DNA of 64,000 bases from Aselliscus stoliczkanus (GCA_033961575.1 CM066738.1:87741478-87805477); one strand, 5' to 3'; positions 1 through 13,631 are shown, counted from the first letter of the stretch. The notes: generated by a model not told the origin, from the letters alone. Translations and numbers: made by a program.

Positions 1-880
1 TTTCTCTGGAAGGCACATCATAATGTTCTTACACTTAGGAACACTAGACAGCAAGCACTTCAGCACTACACTGGGGGGCAATTTTAAACAGTGAAGTCAC
101 CAATTAAAAGCACAAGCATGCAAAGCAATGTGGTACTAAATAGATTGCAAAGAGGACATTTGTTTACAACATGAGAGTGGAAACAAGGCAGAGGACTACC
201 TTCTTCAGCCTCAACTGGCAATGTGTATGTACATTGGACGACTCAATTTTTTTTCTACTCTGCACATGGAAATTTCTGTGAATGACCACAAAAGCACAGT
301 GAATATTAATATTGGGGGTCACAGATAAATTTTAGTGAGAGTAAGTAAATTAGTAACTATGGGATCCATGAATAATGAGGATTACTGTTCTTTTAAAAAT
401 TTTATGCCTTCCCCATGAGACTGTAACTGAGAGAGAACAGTTTACCTATGTCTATTTTCTCTCGAGTATTATGCCTGGCCCATGGCAGATGCTCAATGAA
501 TATTTGTTAAAATAATGAATGAATGACAGGTGCCATAATAAATTTGCATGCTCTTGTTCTATGGAAAATACAAAGATGAATTAATTTTGACTCTGGGCTA
601 CTCATACCACATAACAAATGTACACACATATGTATTCCGATAAGTGTAGGGGTTTCAAAGATATCTAGGAGTTTCAGAAATTTGTGCTTGAAGATCAAGG
701 AGGGTTAAATGTAATGAAGCTGGTTCTTGAAGGCAGTGGGATAATGAGGAAAGGAGACTTTTAAGGAGTAGACATGGTATAATATAAACAACAGATATGT
801 AAGGAAACACGGATTGCCCAGAAGACTGCAGCTGGCTAGAGCCTAAGCAGAGAGTCTGTCTTGAGAGGCAGTAAAAAACA
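1..880. other. Intergenic, nothing recognised
   Basis: AT-rich single-copy-looking sequence upstream of PIK3C3. Short open frames occur, but none has gene-like length, composition or family motifs. No repeat family was recognised by eye. Confidence 0.5.
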
Positions 881-1185
881 ACATATCAGTAAAAATATTA
901 TTAAGGGTAATGTCTACAAATTTGCTTCCTATATTTTCTTCTAGGAGTTTTATGGTTTCAGATTTTACATTTAAGTCTTTAATCCAGTTTGAATTTATTC
1001 TTGTATATGGCGTAAGGAGGTGGTCCAACTTCATTTTTTTTGCATGTGTCTATCAAGATTTTGTAGGGTATCAGATGGACACTTGTCTTATTAGGGAGAT
1101 CACTTCATGGACCATGTCGATTCCTGACCACTGCAGTGTACATTTGAAGCTGAAGCTGAATAATGAATGTCAACTATAATTATAA
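881..1185. mobile_element. L1 fragment with inverted 5' part
   Basis: Bases about 883-1050 read antisense as the C-terminal part of L1 ORF2 (minus-strand peptide with [11 protein letters not shown] and WIKDLNV). They match the same stretch of the L1 at 28160-29685. From about 1066 the sequence turns into a sense-oriented L1 3'UTR-like tail (GGGAGATCACTTCATG, then TGTCAACTATAATTATAATT). An antisense 5' part joined to a sense 3' part is the signature of twin-primed L1 integration. Target duplications were not found. Confidence 0.6.
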
Positions 1186-1204
1186 TTACATATATATATA
1201 TTCC

Positions 1205-1382
1205 CCCCACACACACACAGCATGTGGAGTACAGCATAAGGAATAGAGTCAGTGGAACTGTAACAGCTATATATGATGTCAGAAGGATAGTTGATTAGGG
1301 GAGGAAAGTTATCCCTTTGTGAGGGGTGTAAATGGCTAACTATTACATTATTTTGCACACCTGAAACAAACAAACAAACAAA
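1205..1382 (+). mobile_element. L1 3'UTR-like fragment
   Basis: The order of words (GAACTGTAACAGCTATATATGATGTCAGA, then a 'ttgtgaggggtg' stretch, then CACACCTGAAAC) resembles the 3' end of laurasiatherian L1 elements. It ends in a short (CAAA)n tract at 1366-1382. It is diverged and may be a second copy or a duplicated part of the preceding L1. Confidence 0.5.
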
Positions 1383-1655
1383 ATATACCAAAAAGAGGCG
1401 ATGTAAGGATCTGGAAGGTAAAGCAGCCTCCGGTAGGAGATCTGATTTTTGTTCCATCAGATGTGATGAGTCATCGATGGATTTTGATTTGAGCAGTGGG
1501 GGACAAAAGGAAATATAGGAAAATGTAGCCATGATGAAAAGAATGGACTGTTAACTGGGCTTATTAGAAATCTTATTAAAGAGGTTTTGTCCTATTTTGA
1601 GAAGTCTCAAGAAGACACTCTATAGCATAGAAGTGGCCTTCAAGAAACACAGAAA

Positions 1656-2064
1656 GGGGCTGGCAGAGTGGCATGTTGGTTAGGAGTTGGCTTGAGATGC
1701 CATCTCTGAGCAGCAGGGTCCCGGTTCAGATCCCACATGAGGGCCAGTGTCACTGAGCCCTCTACAGCTATGATGGTGAACAATGGCTCAACCTGGAGCT
1801 AGGCTGCCGTGAGTTGCCAGCGATGCCATAAGCTGCAGTGGGCTGGACGGCAGCTGGTGTGCACTTTCGTGAGCTGTGGTGAGCTGCGGTGAGTGGCTGT
1901 CTAGTGGCTGGTGAGCGACTGCCTCACCTGGGAAGAGTGCAATGATAATACCAATATGGGCCAGTGAAGTGATGTCCTGTACAACTAGACTGAAGAACAA
2001 AAGGACAGCAACTTATCTGTTGCCCTCTCCCAATTCCCAAATAAAATCTTTTAAAAAAAGAGAG
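1656..2064 (+). mobile_element. Composite tRNA-headed SINE, long form
   Basis: It begins with a tRNA-like head (GGCTGGCAGAGTGGC, B-box-like GGTTCAGATCCC), continues through a GC-rich middle with repeated gagctg/ctggct words, and ends with a block read as rc of TTGGTATTGTCATTGTGCTC plus an A-rich tail after AATAAAATC. An 11-bp target duplication, agaaacacaga, lies at 1643-1653 and 2065-2075. It is the same family as 40979-41418, 41619-42032 and 44127-44521, here in the opposite orientation. Confidence 0.8.
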
Positions 2065-2289
2065 AGAAACACAGATTTGGGAAGGGAATGGAGAAGCGGA
2101 AAAGCATAGAGCAGCCATACCAGATCATAATTTCCTAGGAAGCCCTAACCATATGTTCAATTAGGTGCCTATTACTATCACAGAGGTCTATCCTTCCTAT
2201 GAACTCTTCTGGCATGCTGTACTGCAGTTTCAATTCTAATTATCAGTCTGACCTGGGCAATTTTCTTCTCTCTACAGGACTCTAAATGA

Positions 2290-2455
2290 AGAAGAGTGGG
2301 TAGCACTGATTAGAACTATTCAAGACAGTCTTAGCCTCACGTATTAGAAATGAAGACTCTCAGGCCCCTCTACCCCATCTACTGAATCAGAATCTGAATT
2401 TTAGTAAGATCCCCTGGTGAATCACATACACACTGACTTAGAGAAACTCTTTGTT
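2290..2455. mobile_element. Old hAT-Charlie MITE (MER3/MER20-like)
   Basis: Words such as CTACTGAATCAGAATCTGAA and 'gatcccctggtgaatcacat' resemble the ancient non-autonomous hAT elements common in placental mammals. Boundaries and subfamily are uncertain. Confidence 0.4.
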
Positions 2456-2472
2456 CTCTTTTGAGAACAAAT

Positions 2473-3145
2473 ACGGTTGATTCTCATTATTTACAGATTC
2501 TGTATTTGAAAATTTGCCTGCTCACTAAAATTTGTTTGTAACCCCCAAATCAATGCTAACAGGCATCACAGATTTCCACAGAGCAGTGAAAATTTTGAGT
2601 CACGTGATATACATGTTCCCAGCTGATGTCAAACAAGGCAATGCTGTCTTCTTGTTTCAGTTCTTATCTGTAAGTCAGTGTCTGTTTTTTGGGGTTCGTT
2701 TTTGTGGTTAGTTTAGTGCCATGTTGTGGTTTATTTCTTAGCTTTTTGCAATTTTTGTTTGTTCTTTATTGGCCATTTCATTGTTTAAAATGGCCCCCAA
2801 ATTTCAGCGCTGAAGTGGTGTCTGGTGTTCTTAAGTGCAAGAAGAATGCAATATGCCTAGTGGAGAAAATAATACACATGTTAGGTAAGTAAGCTTCATT
2901 CAGTCATGAGTTATAATGTTATTGGCCATAAGTCCAGTGTTAACAAATGAACAATGTATACTGAATAAGGTGTTTTCAAACAGAAACATACATAAATCAA
3001 GGTTGTGTAATCATCGTTTAATGAAAGACTGTGACCAGAGGCTCGCAGGAACACAACCCTTTATTTCCACTAAGAGCAATATTTCAATATTCACTAATTG
3101 AATTCACTGTGATCTTGCAGAACCTATCACAATAATTGACTATAC
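2473..3145 (+). mobile_element. Non-autonomous Tigger/pogo-like DNA transposon
   Basis: The left end (TTGATTCTCATTATTTACAG) and right end (TCACAATAATTGACTATAC) are imperfect inverted repeats. The interior keeps a relic of the N-terminal transposase frame: a segment resembling 'KCKKNAICLVEKI' after AAATGGCCCCCAAATT, typical of pogo/Tigger leader regions. No intact transposase remains. This is an old, placental-wide type of element. Confidence 0.55.
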
Positions 3146-3182
3146 CACTTACTGGTGAAGATAAAGGCAAAATTTGAATATA

Positions 3183-3264
3183 TTGGGTTGTCAGAAAAGT
3201 CATGACATATTTTTTTCTATGTTTTTCATTGCAAAATTACATCATGACTTTTCTGAAAACCCAA
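3183..3264. mobile_element. 82-bp palindromic mariner-type MITE
   Basis: Near-palindrome flanked by TA dinucleotides (3181-3182 and 3265-3266). The ends TTGGGTTGTCAGAAAAGTCA and TGACTTTTCTGAAAACCCAA are inverted repeats with two mismatched positions. Size, TA duplication and layout match MADE1-like mariner MITEs, but the sequence is not human MADE1. The transcript could fold into a long hairpin. Confidence 0.8.
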
Positions 3265-3479
3265 TAGAATAAGAGAAAGGATATTCAGAACTGATATCTG
3301 CAAACAAACATGGAGAGACACATAGAAAATAACAGTTTCACAAAACAATTCAACTTAGCTCCAACTCTAAACAGTCCATGAGGTTCTAAAAATCTTCTCT
3401 TTTCTTTTGACGTTTGTAAAGAGCCTTGGCATAGAACAGCACATGTGTGTCGTTTTCTCTTTGTTGGTTCAAAAACTTC

Positions 3480-3900
3480 AGACCTTCCTGAGCGAAGCCT
3501 GCCCATAGAGGGCAAGGAAAGGTGAAAGAAAGACGCAGGCCACTCCAGATTGGTAAGTGTCAGTTTTAATAAGGAAAGGAACTTACCCGAGAATCTTGTC
3601 TTGGATGGCTGAAAGACAAGTGAATCTCTGCACCTGCCTATCAGAATCTTCAGTTTATATTCGCACAGAGGTCTAAACCAAGTTCAGTCACTTTTACCAT
3701 CCAGAAGTTCTCAGCAACACCTTGCTCTCCCAAGGCTGCGTCCTTGAACTGGCTCCAACTATAGAAATGGTGAGTGAAATATATATTCCAAGGACAGGGG
3801 AGGGATGAGGAGTCTCCAATTATCCGTGTCCTGTGCTTGAGTCAACTGGCTGAGACAGCCTCTCAAAGACCTCCTCCAATAGTCTTGAAGACAGAAAGAG
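3480..3900 (-). mobile_element. Possible solo LTR of an endogenous retrovirus
   Basis: Read on the minus strand, a TATA-like GAATATAAAC (near 3655) is followed about 90 bases later by an ATTAAA-type polyadenylation signal and then by a C/T-rich U5-like stretch. This order fits U3-R-U5. No TG...CA ends or target duplications could be fixed, so this is a tentative call. Confidence 0.35.
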
Positions 3901-5468
3901 ACAAAAGTTTCACCCTTGCATGTTAATTAGACTTGGTTTCTCAGAGAAGATGGAAGTCCCAGTGTTTTTTTCCTCGCATTCTCTCATTTGGGTCATTGTC
4001 TGTTCCCTTATGAAATCCCTCTTCCAGCCTGAGAAGCATCCCTCTCTCTCTGGGAAGAGTATTAACTTTCAGAACTCTTACACTGAGGTACAGCCCAAAT
4101 CCAAGCAGACTCTCAAGTGAACAATTCTTCCCCTTACCTCCACCTCTTTTCTCTCATTCCAGGGTTTCTTTTATTGTTTACATAGGCTTTTTGTGCTGTT
4201 CATCATTAAAACATAAATTCCTACAACACACTGAGGGTCTTTCCTTCATTTTAGGGTTTCTGCCATGTTGTCCCTGTACATTTACAGACTCTGGGTAGGT
4301 AGCAAAATGATTTAGAATGATTTAAGGGATCATGTGGAATTACTTGTGTCACTAATTATTGTCTATGGACTCAGACTCTGATTACTTCTCTTCCTTCTGT
4401 CTCTAAGAAGCAAGTCTGAGTGTCGGGTCAATAACCTTTCTGTGATTAAATATTCATGCACAAGCACAAATGCACACAGGCGAGGCAATAAGAATTGCCA
4501 AAAATAACAGCAGCATCTCTGTCCTGTGGGGCATGTGGAAGCACAAGTAAAGAATGAACACAGAGCAGAGTTGTAGATCAAACATAATGTGGGCTGAGGA
4601 TGCACTCATTGCAATGGGTTTTCTAACAACAGTGAGTTCTCAGAAATGTCTGAAGTCATTATCATCTCCTAATATTTATAGAATAAATGAATAAAGCCCT
4701 TTGTGGCCTTTGCTCTTACAGGACAGATTGCATGATGACAAAGGAAACACACACTGAGGGATGCCGGGGTGGCACCACACGCAGATGGGGTTAATGTTTT
4801 CTCCCTGGTGAAATTGGAGAGGCCACTGTCTAAAACAATGCTTGGTGTAGTTCATCGCATATTTTAAACACTCAATTAATATTTGTTTAATGAATGGATG
4901 ACTTGCAAAGATGCTGAGTGGGCCAAAAATCTTTTCCCTCCATGGAGTTAATCTGTAATGAGTTAAGATGTTTACCTGAGAATATAATCTATACAGAGGC
5001 AGGGGGAATCAATGACAGTGCTAAATAACATCGAGGATGCTAAAGATACTGCCATGAATAATTTATTTTCTGTTGCAAAAAGTAACTTCAGGAATTTCTC
5101 GGGAATATTCCATCATAGTTTGGTAAAAATATCATGCTTTTTGAAGTCAGACACACTGGCTCTGCTGTGCATTAGCTATTCATCACATACAAATCACCTA
5201 ACCTACTTTTCAGTTATTTTTCTGTAAAATAGGATAACAGCACCTAATTCACTATTTGTTGAAAAAATTAAAATAATATACATGAAATCGCCTAACATGT
5301 TATTTGACAAATAGTAGTTCTTCAAGTGCTACTTTAATTCTACTTTCCTTATTCAATACCTGTTCTGTGCCAAGAATTAAAGTAGGATACAGTAGTAAAT
5401 AAAACGGACATAAACCTGTCCCTTGCACATCTTGGAGTCTGGTGGGGAAGTAGACAGTAACCAAATTA
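3901..5468. other. Intergenic, nothing recognised
   Basis: No convincing coding frame, RNA gene or repeat was recognised. Short open frames here lack family features. Confidence 0.45.
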
Positions 5469-6346
5469 CAGGTTTCCCCTGCTATCCAAAAGTAAGGTGT
5501 TTCTATGAAACCTTTCATAAGCCAAAACATCTTAAAAGGAGAAAGCAATTACCGTTAATTTATAAGGAAATTTTTTGAGTGTTCCCAGGCCCCAAACAGC
5601 ACACTCACAATAGCTTAATTTCACATGCTGTGATCAAAATGCCTAATGCCATCTAGTTTTACATTAAGTGTAACACCCTTATGTGCTCTCTTAGGTTTCT
5701 CTGATACCTTAGGACACATCTTGCTACTGGATGCACAAAATAAATGGAGATAAAGCACAGATGTTCACAGACACAGTTCAAAGCAATGGCAGCTTGATGC
5801 TGAGATGTCGAGTATAGTTCCTGGGAAAGGAGATTGGTGGGAGCCACTCTTGCTGCTGGCTGCTCAGGTGTTGCTTCTGCTACCTCTGTAACAGCTTGTT
5901 GCAAAACAAATGCTGAACATTATTTTCACATTAAAAAAAATTAATTACAGTTGACATTCAATATTATTTTATGTTAGTTTCAGGTATGTAGCACAGTGAC
6001 TAGACATTTATATAATTTATGAAATGAAACCCTAATTAGAACCCACCTGGCCCTATACCATATTACCATATTATTGACTATATTCCCTTTGTTGTACTTT
6101 TATATCCCTGTAGCTACTATTTTGCAATTGCCAATTTGTATTTATTAATCCCTTCACCTTTTTCACCCAGTCCACCAACCCCAGTCCCATTTGGCAACCA
6201 TTAGTTTGTTCTCTATATCCATGAGTCTGTTTTTGTTTTGTTTCTTTGTTTATTGTCTTTGCATTTCTTTTGGTTATGGAAAAACAGATACTTGCCATAG
6301 AAGTGAACTGGCGTAACTAAAACTTTCAATAAGTGGGGGATACCTG
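5469..6346. mobile_element. Non-autonomous TcMar-type transposon split by an L1
   Basis: The ends are inverted (CAGGTTTCCCCTGCTATC and, at the right, the reverse complement of CAGGTATCCCCCACTTATTG). TA dinucleotides sit directly outside at 5467-5468 and 6347-6348, the target preference of Tc1/mariner/pogo elements. The left part runs to about 5932. The right terminal part resumes at about 6293 after the L1 tail at 5933-6292. The family resembles old Tigger-type MITEs. Confidence 0.7.
5933..6292 (-). mobile_element. L1 3'UTR fragment nested in a DNA transposon
   Basis: Read on the + strand it shows the usual reversed L1 3'UTR words: TTAGTTTCAGGTATGTAGCA, then 'tgactatattccctttgttg', then a CACCC-rich stretch, then 'ctctatatccatgagtctg'. 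It interrupts the transposon at 5469-6346. Confidence 0.75.
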
Positions 6347-6653
6347 TATTATGGTAGAAACTCTTAAGCATATTGTGAAAGAAGAATACAAGGAGACATA
6401 GTTTTTTGAGTTAGATTCCTTAACTAGTGTTGGGTAGGAAGATGAGATTAAAGGAGGGAACAATCTTAGGCTTGCAATGCAAAAATCTAACAGAAGCTCC
6501 TTTGGCAGGAGCTGGGGAGAAAGACGGAGACTCCCTCAGGATCCAGTACAATTTTGAATACAAAGAGTTGATGAGGCTTAGAGTTTTAAGAAATCTTTTG
6601 ACATTTTGACTTGACAATATAAATAACAGTCAGCTATTTCTTACGCTATCTTT

Positions 6654-6906
6654 TTTTAACTTTATTATTATTATAATTAGTTATAGATGTACAAAACAAT
6701 TGCAATAGTTATCTTTTTCACCCCTTACAAAATGACTACCCCCTCCCCCCTCCCCTGTCCCCCCACCCCCGATATGATACATATCTATTACAATTCCATT
6801 GACTCCATCCACACACTATATTCCACATCCCAGGACTATATATATGTTAAATTATAGTTGACATATAATATTATTCAGTGGCAGCTTCAGATGTACAGTG
6901 CAGGAC
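6654..6906 (-). mobile_element. 5'-truncated L1 3' end with target duplication
   Basis: Reversed L1 3'UTR (T-rich start, 'atgtacaaaacaattgcaatagttat', CCCCTCCCCCCTCCCC tract), similar to the start of the L1 at 28160. A 15-bp duplication tcttacgct(a/g)tcttt lies at 6639-6653 and 6907-6921 with one mismatch. Confidence 0.75.
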
Positions 6907-6921
6907 TCTTACGCTGTCTTT

Positions 6922-9575
6922 TCGCTCTCCTTTCCAAGGTCTGAGTACTAGAGATCACTCCCACATTGAGTGGGCGTGATGAGGCAGCGCGCAGATTTTC
7001 AATTCCCAACCCTTTTCCTCAGGTATGAACTGATTGTATTTACCAGGGGAGATATGAGCACATTCCTCTTTCATTGTTGAGATTCTTGAGTGATGTTGTT
7101 CAACCACAAATTTTCTTTTCTCACTTGTGACACAGAGAAGAGCTTCCTCAGTTACATAATAGAAATATTAAAAAACAGCACACATGCAAGATAGACTTTT
7201 ATTATTATTTAGAATAACTTGTGCTTTTGATCTTTTCCTCATTGTAGCTGATAGAAATTTTGGAATGGAACCACCAGGCCTTGTGGATTCATGCTTCATA
7301 ATCACTAATAGACACTCTCAAGTCCATCATTTTCCACATTGTCACCTCACAAATGGCCAAGAGTCTTGGCTTATGAGGTAGGATTTTTCAAGTTTTCTTA
7401 TGCTGTTGTCTGTTCTATCATGTGATTAGGTTCTAAAACTCCTAAAGTTATTAGAAAACTTGTAAAGGTAATTTTTAAATTGGATAAAAAGGAATTATGA
7501 GATCATTTTAATCTCATGGTATCAGATTCATTTGTTTTTTTCTTGATGGAAGCTCACCAATAGATGGTTGCTTTATAAAGCTGTGAGTACAATTTCTTAT
7601 TCCAAGCTAAAGAGAATAAATTGGGTAACAGAAACTGACAAAAATGAACCTGATTATCACTACATGACTCCTGAGCAAATCAAAGGAATGGACCATTATC
7701 AAAAAATTTCTCAATAAGCATTAAAATCTGTTATTTGGATAACAAAATATGAAATTGCAAAAAGATAGCAAAAGAAACACAAAATTAGAATTGCAATGCT
7801 GAAGGTGAATTAAATATGGAAGTAAATAGTTAATGAAGTAGCTTATTCCATGAAGAAATCTCCTATGCATAAAAGTTATTTTTCTACAGACAGGAAATGG
7901 TCTGTGGAACCATGGGCTCTTGCAATGCAAATTGTGCTCTATAATTATAAGTGTGTGTTATATTTATGAGTTATGAAAGATCACATAGGAAAGAAAATGT
8001 CATTCCTCTTGTTTCAGAATAAAATGCCTAAGGCTTCCATTTTTCCTACGGACATGGCCTTGTCTATTGGACTCCTTTACTCAGGTCTATTAACCAACAT
8101 CTTCTGGACACATGATTGGTCCCTGAAAGGTGCTGCCAGTTTTGTTTTCTGTGACTTTTACCATGCTTCTATGATTTACCAAAGTCTTGCCCATTAAGGG
8201 CAGATTAGTTTTTCTTGTTGCATTACTGTCTTTAACAATCTGTCTTTAACAATCTTTTAAAATGTGTTTTAAAATAACAGTGTAATATTTTAAGATTTTT
8301 CCAATGATAAAATGTTGATGTTATTTATTCTCAATGATTATTTTTACAAGTGCTAATAGAAGTTTATCCAGGATTCTATGAATAAATACCTTAGAACTAA
8401 GTACTGACCCTTCATTTTTACACCTTTATTTGTGTTGTGTTTGTGATTGTTTTGGGGTCAGTTAGTATTGCTTTAACTGCTATGAGCTAGTTAAAAAAAA
8501 AGACAGAGATAGGCTTAAGACAAAAAGTGTTTTGGGGTCAAGTAAAGGCCAAATGCCATCATGATACTTATACTAATGAAGATTTCCTAGTAATTTGAAT
8601 AGAAAATAAGGCAAGAAGACTAAATTGCCATGTGGTATATAATAATATAGACTTGCAGAATTTCAAAGAGTCAGTCCTATAAAAGAAATCAATACCATAT
8701 TCATGTTGTAGGCAATAGAGTTTCAGCAAAAAAGACTACATTAAGGTCGTTAAAGTTTTTGTGCTTAATTTGTAAATTTGGCTTATTAAAATTTTATAAG
8801 AAATATATATATATATATATATAAAGTTTTATTTAGGTTTATGCATTAATAACATTATAATAAGAGTAATTTAAGTCAGCACTGGGATCAGAGAATTTAG
8901 TTTTTTACAAATTGTCAATATTTTATTCAAGCATGAGGAATTTGGTTTACAACATACCTCACCCCCAGTGCTGGAATTATGGGACACGGAACTTCTAACT
9001 TGTTTTACTGTTGGACAGCTCTGATGATCAGAAATTCAATTTTTATTGTTTGATGAAATTACATTTTTTTGTAATTTCTGGCCACTGGTGGTAGTTATAT
9101 TTAGGAACAAATCAAGCCTCCTCTCCTTTTGTTGGAACTTTAAGTTATGGTAGGATAACTATCATGTTTTCCCTAACCTTGCTTCCACAAATAGTTTTGA
9201 GAACTTACTTTGGACAAAATGCTTTGAGTTAGCTGTTTTTTTGTTTGTTTGTGTGTTTGCTTTTCCAGGTTAAATAACTACACTCCTTTCAACCTTTTCT
9301 TAAAAGATATTTTTCCCTAATTACTGTACTTTATACATACTCTAGTGATGCCTTTCCTACAATGTGGCACCTAAAACTAAACACATAAAAAAATGGAGAC
9401 TTTCACTCAGTATCACCAATATTAATAAATAGGGATTATTAAACTCAGGAGTGTTTACTAAGGGCACAGATACAGAAGTGTATGGTACTTTACTTCTTTA
9501 AAGAGTTTTGAATCTAATTGGAAATGAATATTACAATTTTAGATGATATTAAATAGTACAAAAATGAGCAATGTG
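6922..9575. other. Intergenic, mostly unremarkable; (TA)n near 8804
   Basis: There is a short (TA)n tract at about 8804-8822. Otherwise this is AT-rich sequence without a recognised gene or repeat. Confidence 0.45.
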
Positions 9576-9576
9576 G

Positions 9577-9685
9577 GCCGGCCGAGTGGCGCGGTGGTTA
9601 AGCGCTGGCTTGGGAAGCCAGCGGCCCCGGTTCGGTCCCACATGTGAGGACCAGTGACACTGCCCTCAAAAAAAAAAAAAAATAA
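9577..9685 (+). mobile_element. Short tRNA-headed SINE
   Basis: Begins GGCCGGCCGAGTGGCGCGGT with an A-box-like start and the B-box-like GGTTCGGTCCC, then ends in a 16-base A-rich tail. The 11-bp target duplication gagcaatgtgg (9566-9576 and 9686-9696) is exact, so the copy is young. Confidence 0.9.
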
Positions 9686-9696
9686 GAGCAATGTGG

Positions 9697-10508
<812 letters not shown>

Positions 10509-11862
10509 TGAGAGACGCTGGGAACCGCGATGGGGATTGCGGGGGCTTTGGGACAGGGAGGTGGGGGCCTGAGTTAATAATTGGAAAATATTTCCTTGAG
10601 AACGGGTCTGGCAACTGGAAAGACGTTATGGAGAGGGAGACACAAGCAGGTGTGGTGGCTACGTTAGAATAAGATGAACGCATGGGTGCGCCGTGGTATT
10701 GGAAGCACAGGAGTTGATAGAGGTTGAATCCCCGGACAGTCTGGCGCTGGGAGCCAGGGAAGCTGGTAGGGAGGCCCAGGTGAGGGTGCCAGTTGCACAG
10801 GTGCCCGAAGATAGGAGAAAAGAGCCTTGCAGGAAACCTTGGGGCGTCATGGTTGTAGTAAAAGCCAATGGCATGCCATCTCGAGATGAGAAGAATGGAC
10901 CTGAGATGGGGGACAGGCTGGACCGAACTGGAGATTTATGTCCATTAGAAGGCAGTCTTAGAGAAGTGTTTTCGTGTGCAAAAGTTATCACCAATTATTA
11001 ATCACAACAGTATAATATATTTAGTCAACCTTCAACCAATGTTCCTCCAAGGGCTGCAAACCTGCAGTAAATGCATTTTCTCAGTTGTCAGTCACGATGT
11101 GACTTTTATTGTTTCTTTTTATTTTCAGAAGTAAGTGACCTCAGACTGACAATTAATTCATGTTGTGGTGATGGTAAAAATAATACGGTAGCGGTCACAC
11201 TGTTTGTAGAATACTTGATATGCCCATTTAAAGTATTTTCTGCAGCATGCACTGCCAGATGCTTATCAAGGACTCGTGTGTCATCCTCTGATGAAGGGCT
11301 TGCCTTCAGCCTCATTCCTATCAGTATTTGTTGGACATGTGAATGTAGTTTTTGAAACTTTTGAACATCAAAAGAAAAGAAGAAAAAAAATCTGGTCCAT
11401 TCTTAATAGATACACACCTTGAATATTGTAAAGCAAAGATAAAGCATAAATCAAAAGTTTCATAAAATTCACTAATAACCATCTTTTAGCTTCTGAGACT
11501 CCGATTGTTGGTTTTTGGGGGCTGGAAGTATCTATTTAGAATCATATAATCAGAGAACAGTAAATTCCTTAATTCTATTTATGTTCCCCAGGCTTTTTCA
11601 TCTATTTCTAAAGGGTTTACTAACAATTGTATTTTGATGTCTCTTTTCCTTAGCACCATAATTCAATATCAAAATGCCCACAAGACATGGTCACTTTGGA
11701 TGTCCCAAAGCACTTTAAAAACAACTTGTCCAAAACTGAGCATATCATGTAGCCTACCCCTCTAACTCTGATCTTGTATTTTCTCATCCTGTTTTGGTGA
11801 TTGTTAGCATCATTCATCGACTTGGTAAAGACAGAAAACTTCGAGTCATGTAGACACCCTTT

Positions 11863-12010
11863 CCTTTTTTTTTTTTTTATTAGCTGAGACATCCTACCAC
11901 CTGTTAGCTCAATTGCAACTCAGCTCGGGCTGGCATCGAACCGCCCTTGCTCAGAGCTCAGCTCGCACTCTTGAGCGAGCTCTTAACCAACTGAGCCACT
12001 CGGCCGGCCC
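11863..12010 (-). mobile_element. Medium tRNA-headed SINE
   Basis: Read on the + strand it starts with a T run (A tail) and ends in ACTGAGCCACTCGGCCGGCC, the reverse of the SINE head. The middle carries 'agctcagctcgggctggcatcgaacc'. A 12-bp duplication tagacacccttt lies at 11851-11862 and 12011-12022. Confidence 0.88.
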
Positions 12011-12667
12011 TAGACACCCTTTTCTTACCTTTTCTGTTTAATCATGCACAAGTTGCTTTGAATCTATGTGCTAAATGTCTTTGATCCATGCCCCCTTTTC
12101 TTCCCTACTGCACTCCGCTCAGTCTACCTTTTTCCTTTTTAATTTTGACTGAAAGTCTAACAGATCTCCTTGCTTTCAGTCTCCATTATGTTCTACTTCT
12201 GCCAAAAGTAACATAAATAGAAATCTGATGATATTACTCTCACTTCAGATAATTCAACTGACAGATTTTTTTCACTGTTGACTGTGTCAGACAGCACTGA
12301 ATTTGGTGGCTACTTAGTGTCACTGTCTCCCTACTTTTGATTGTCTTGTTGTCTCTAGCTTCTTCCCCACGTGAGCTTTATGCTTTAGCTTTACTAAACA
12401 GCTTGCAGTTCTCCAGATACACCATCTTTCCCTTTGCCTTTGGCATATGCCGTTTTTTTCTTCTGGGATGACTCCCCTACCTCTTTGGCTCCCATCTCCC
12501 ATATATTGTTCAGGCATATTTCAAGCATCTCTCTGGGAATCTAAGCCCCTGCCCACAAGCTCTGAGACTTTTTGATGTATGGTATCTTTCTGTGGTGGGA
12601 AGAACATTGGCTTTGGCCTCTGCCTGTTTTTTTTTTTTTTTTTTTTTTCCCTTAGCTCTGTTACTTA

Positions 12668-12829
12668 CTTTGTGGTCCTTGATCTCTGAGTCTCTGATTC
12701 ATTATTTATAAAATGAGAACATGGCAGAAAGTAAGGGTATATAAAATGCTTTGTGGTCCTTGATCTCTGAGTCTCTGATTCATTATTTATAAAATGAGAA
12801 TATGGCGAGAAATAAGAGTATATAAAATG
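12668..12829. repeat. 81-bp tandem duplication, two copies
   Basis: Copies at 12668-12748 and 12749-12829, both starting CTTTGTGGTCCTTGATCTCT. They differ at only a few positions, such as gaacatggca against gaatatggcg, so the duplication is fairly recent. Confidence 0.9.
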
Positions 12830-13379
12830 CTTGGTACAATATCTGACATAATATTAATATCCAAGTAATGTTTCTACCTCTTTAATACTTTTCTGTGCAT
12901 ATCTTTTATGACTGATAACTTTTTTAATTTAAAGAAATGATTAGATAATCTACATAAGAAAAAAAATTGAAAGAGTACAAGAAGAATATACAGTTAAAAG
13001 TAACTTTTCTCCCCAGATGCAAGGACTTGATATATTCTTGTAATGCTGTATTGCTTATCTTGTCTTTCACTTCTGGACCTCTGTGCCTAGTACAATAAGT
13101 GTTGAAAGAATGGATCTATAAGTACTCCACTTGAAATGAATGAAATAAAACTAAGGCCTGGAAAGCTGGTGATGTCCAGAAGGTAGAACAAGAGTTGATG
13201 ACAGGGTTTAAAATTAAAAATCCTAACAGAAAAATATGTTGATGAAGATAGGAATGATTTTAGGTATGTTAGGATTTTAAGAGACCTTTATTTGATGTCA
13301 AAGTGACTTTAATTTCATATACAGGAAACTGTTCAGGTAGAGATAAGGTTACTATGACAGAACCATAAACTGTCCTTAG

Positions 13380-13631
<252 letters not shown>

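Noticed and set aside
9577..9685. tRNA gene
   Set aside because: A- and B-box-like words are present, but there is no cloverleaf with an anticodon arm. An A tail and target duplications show a SINE.
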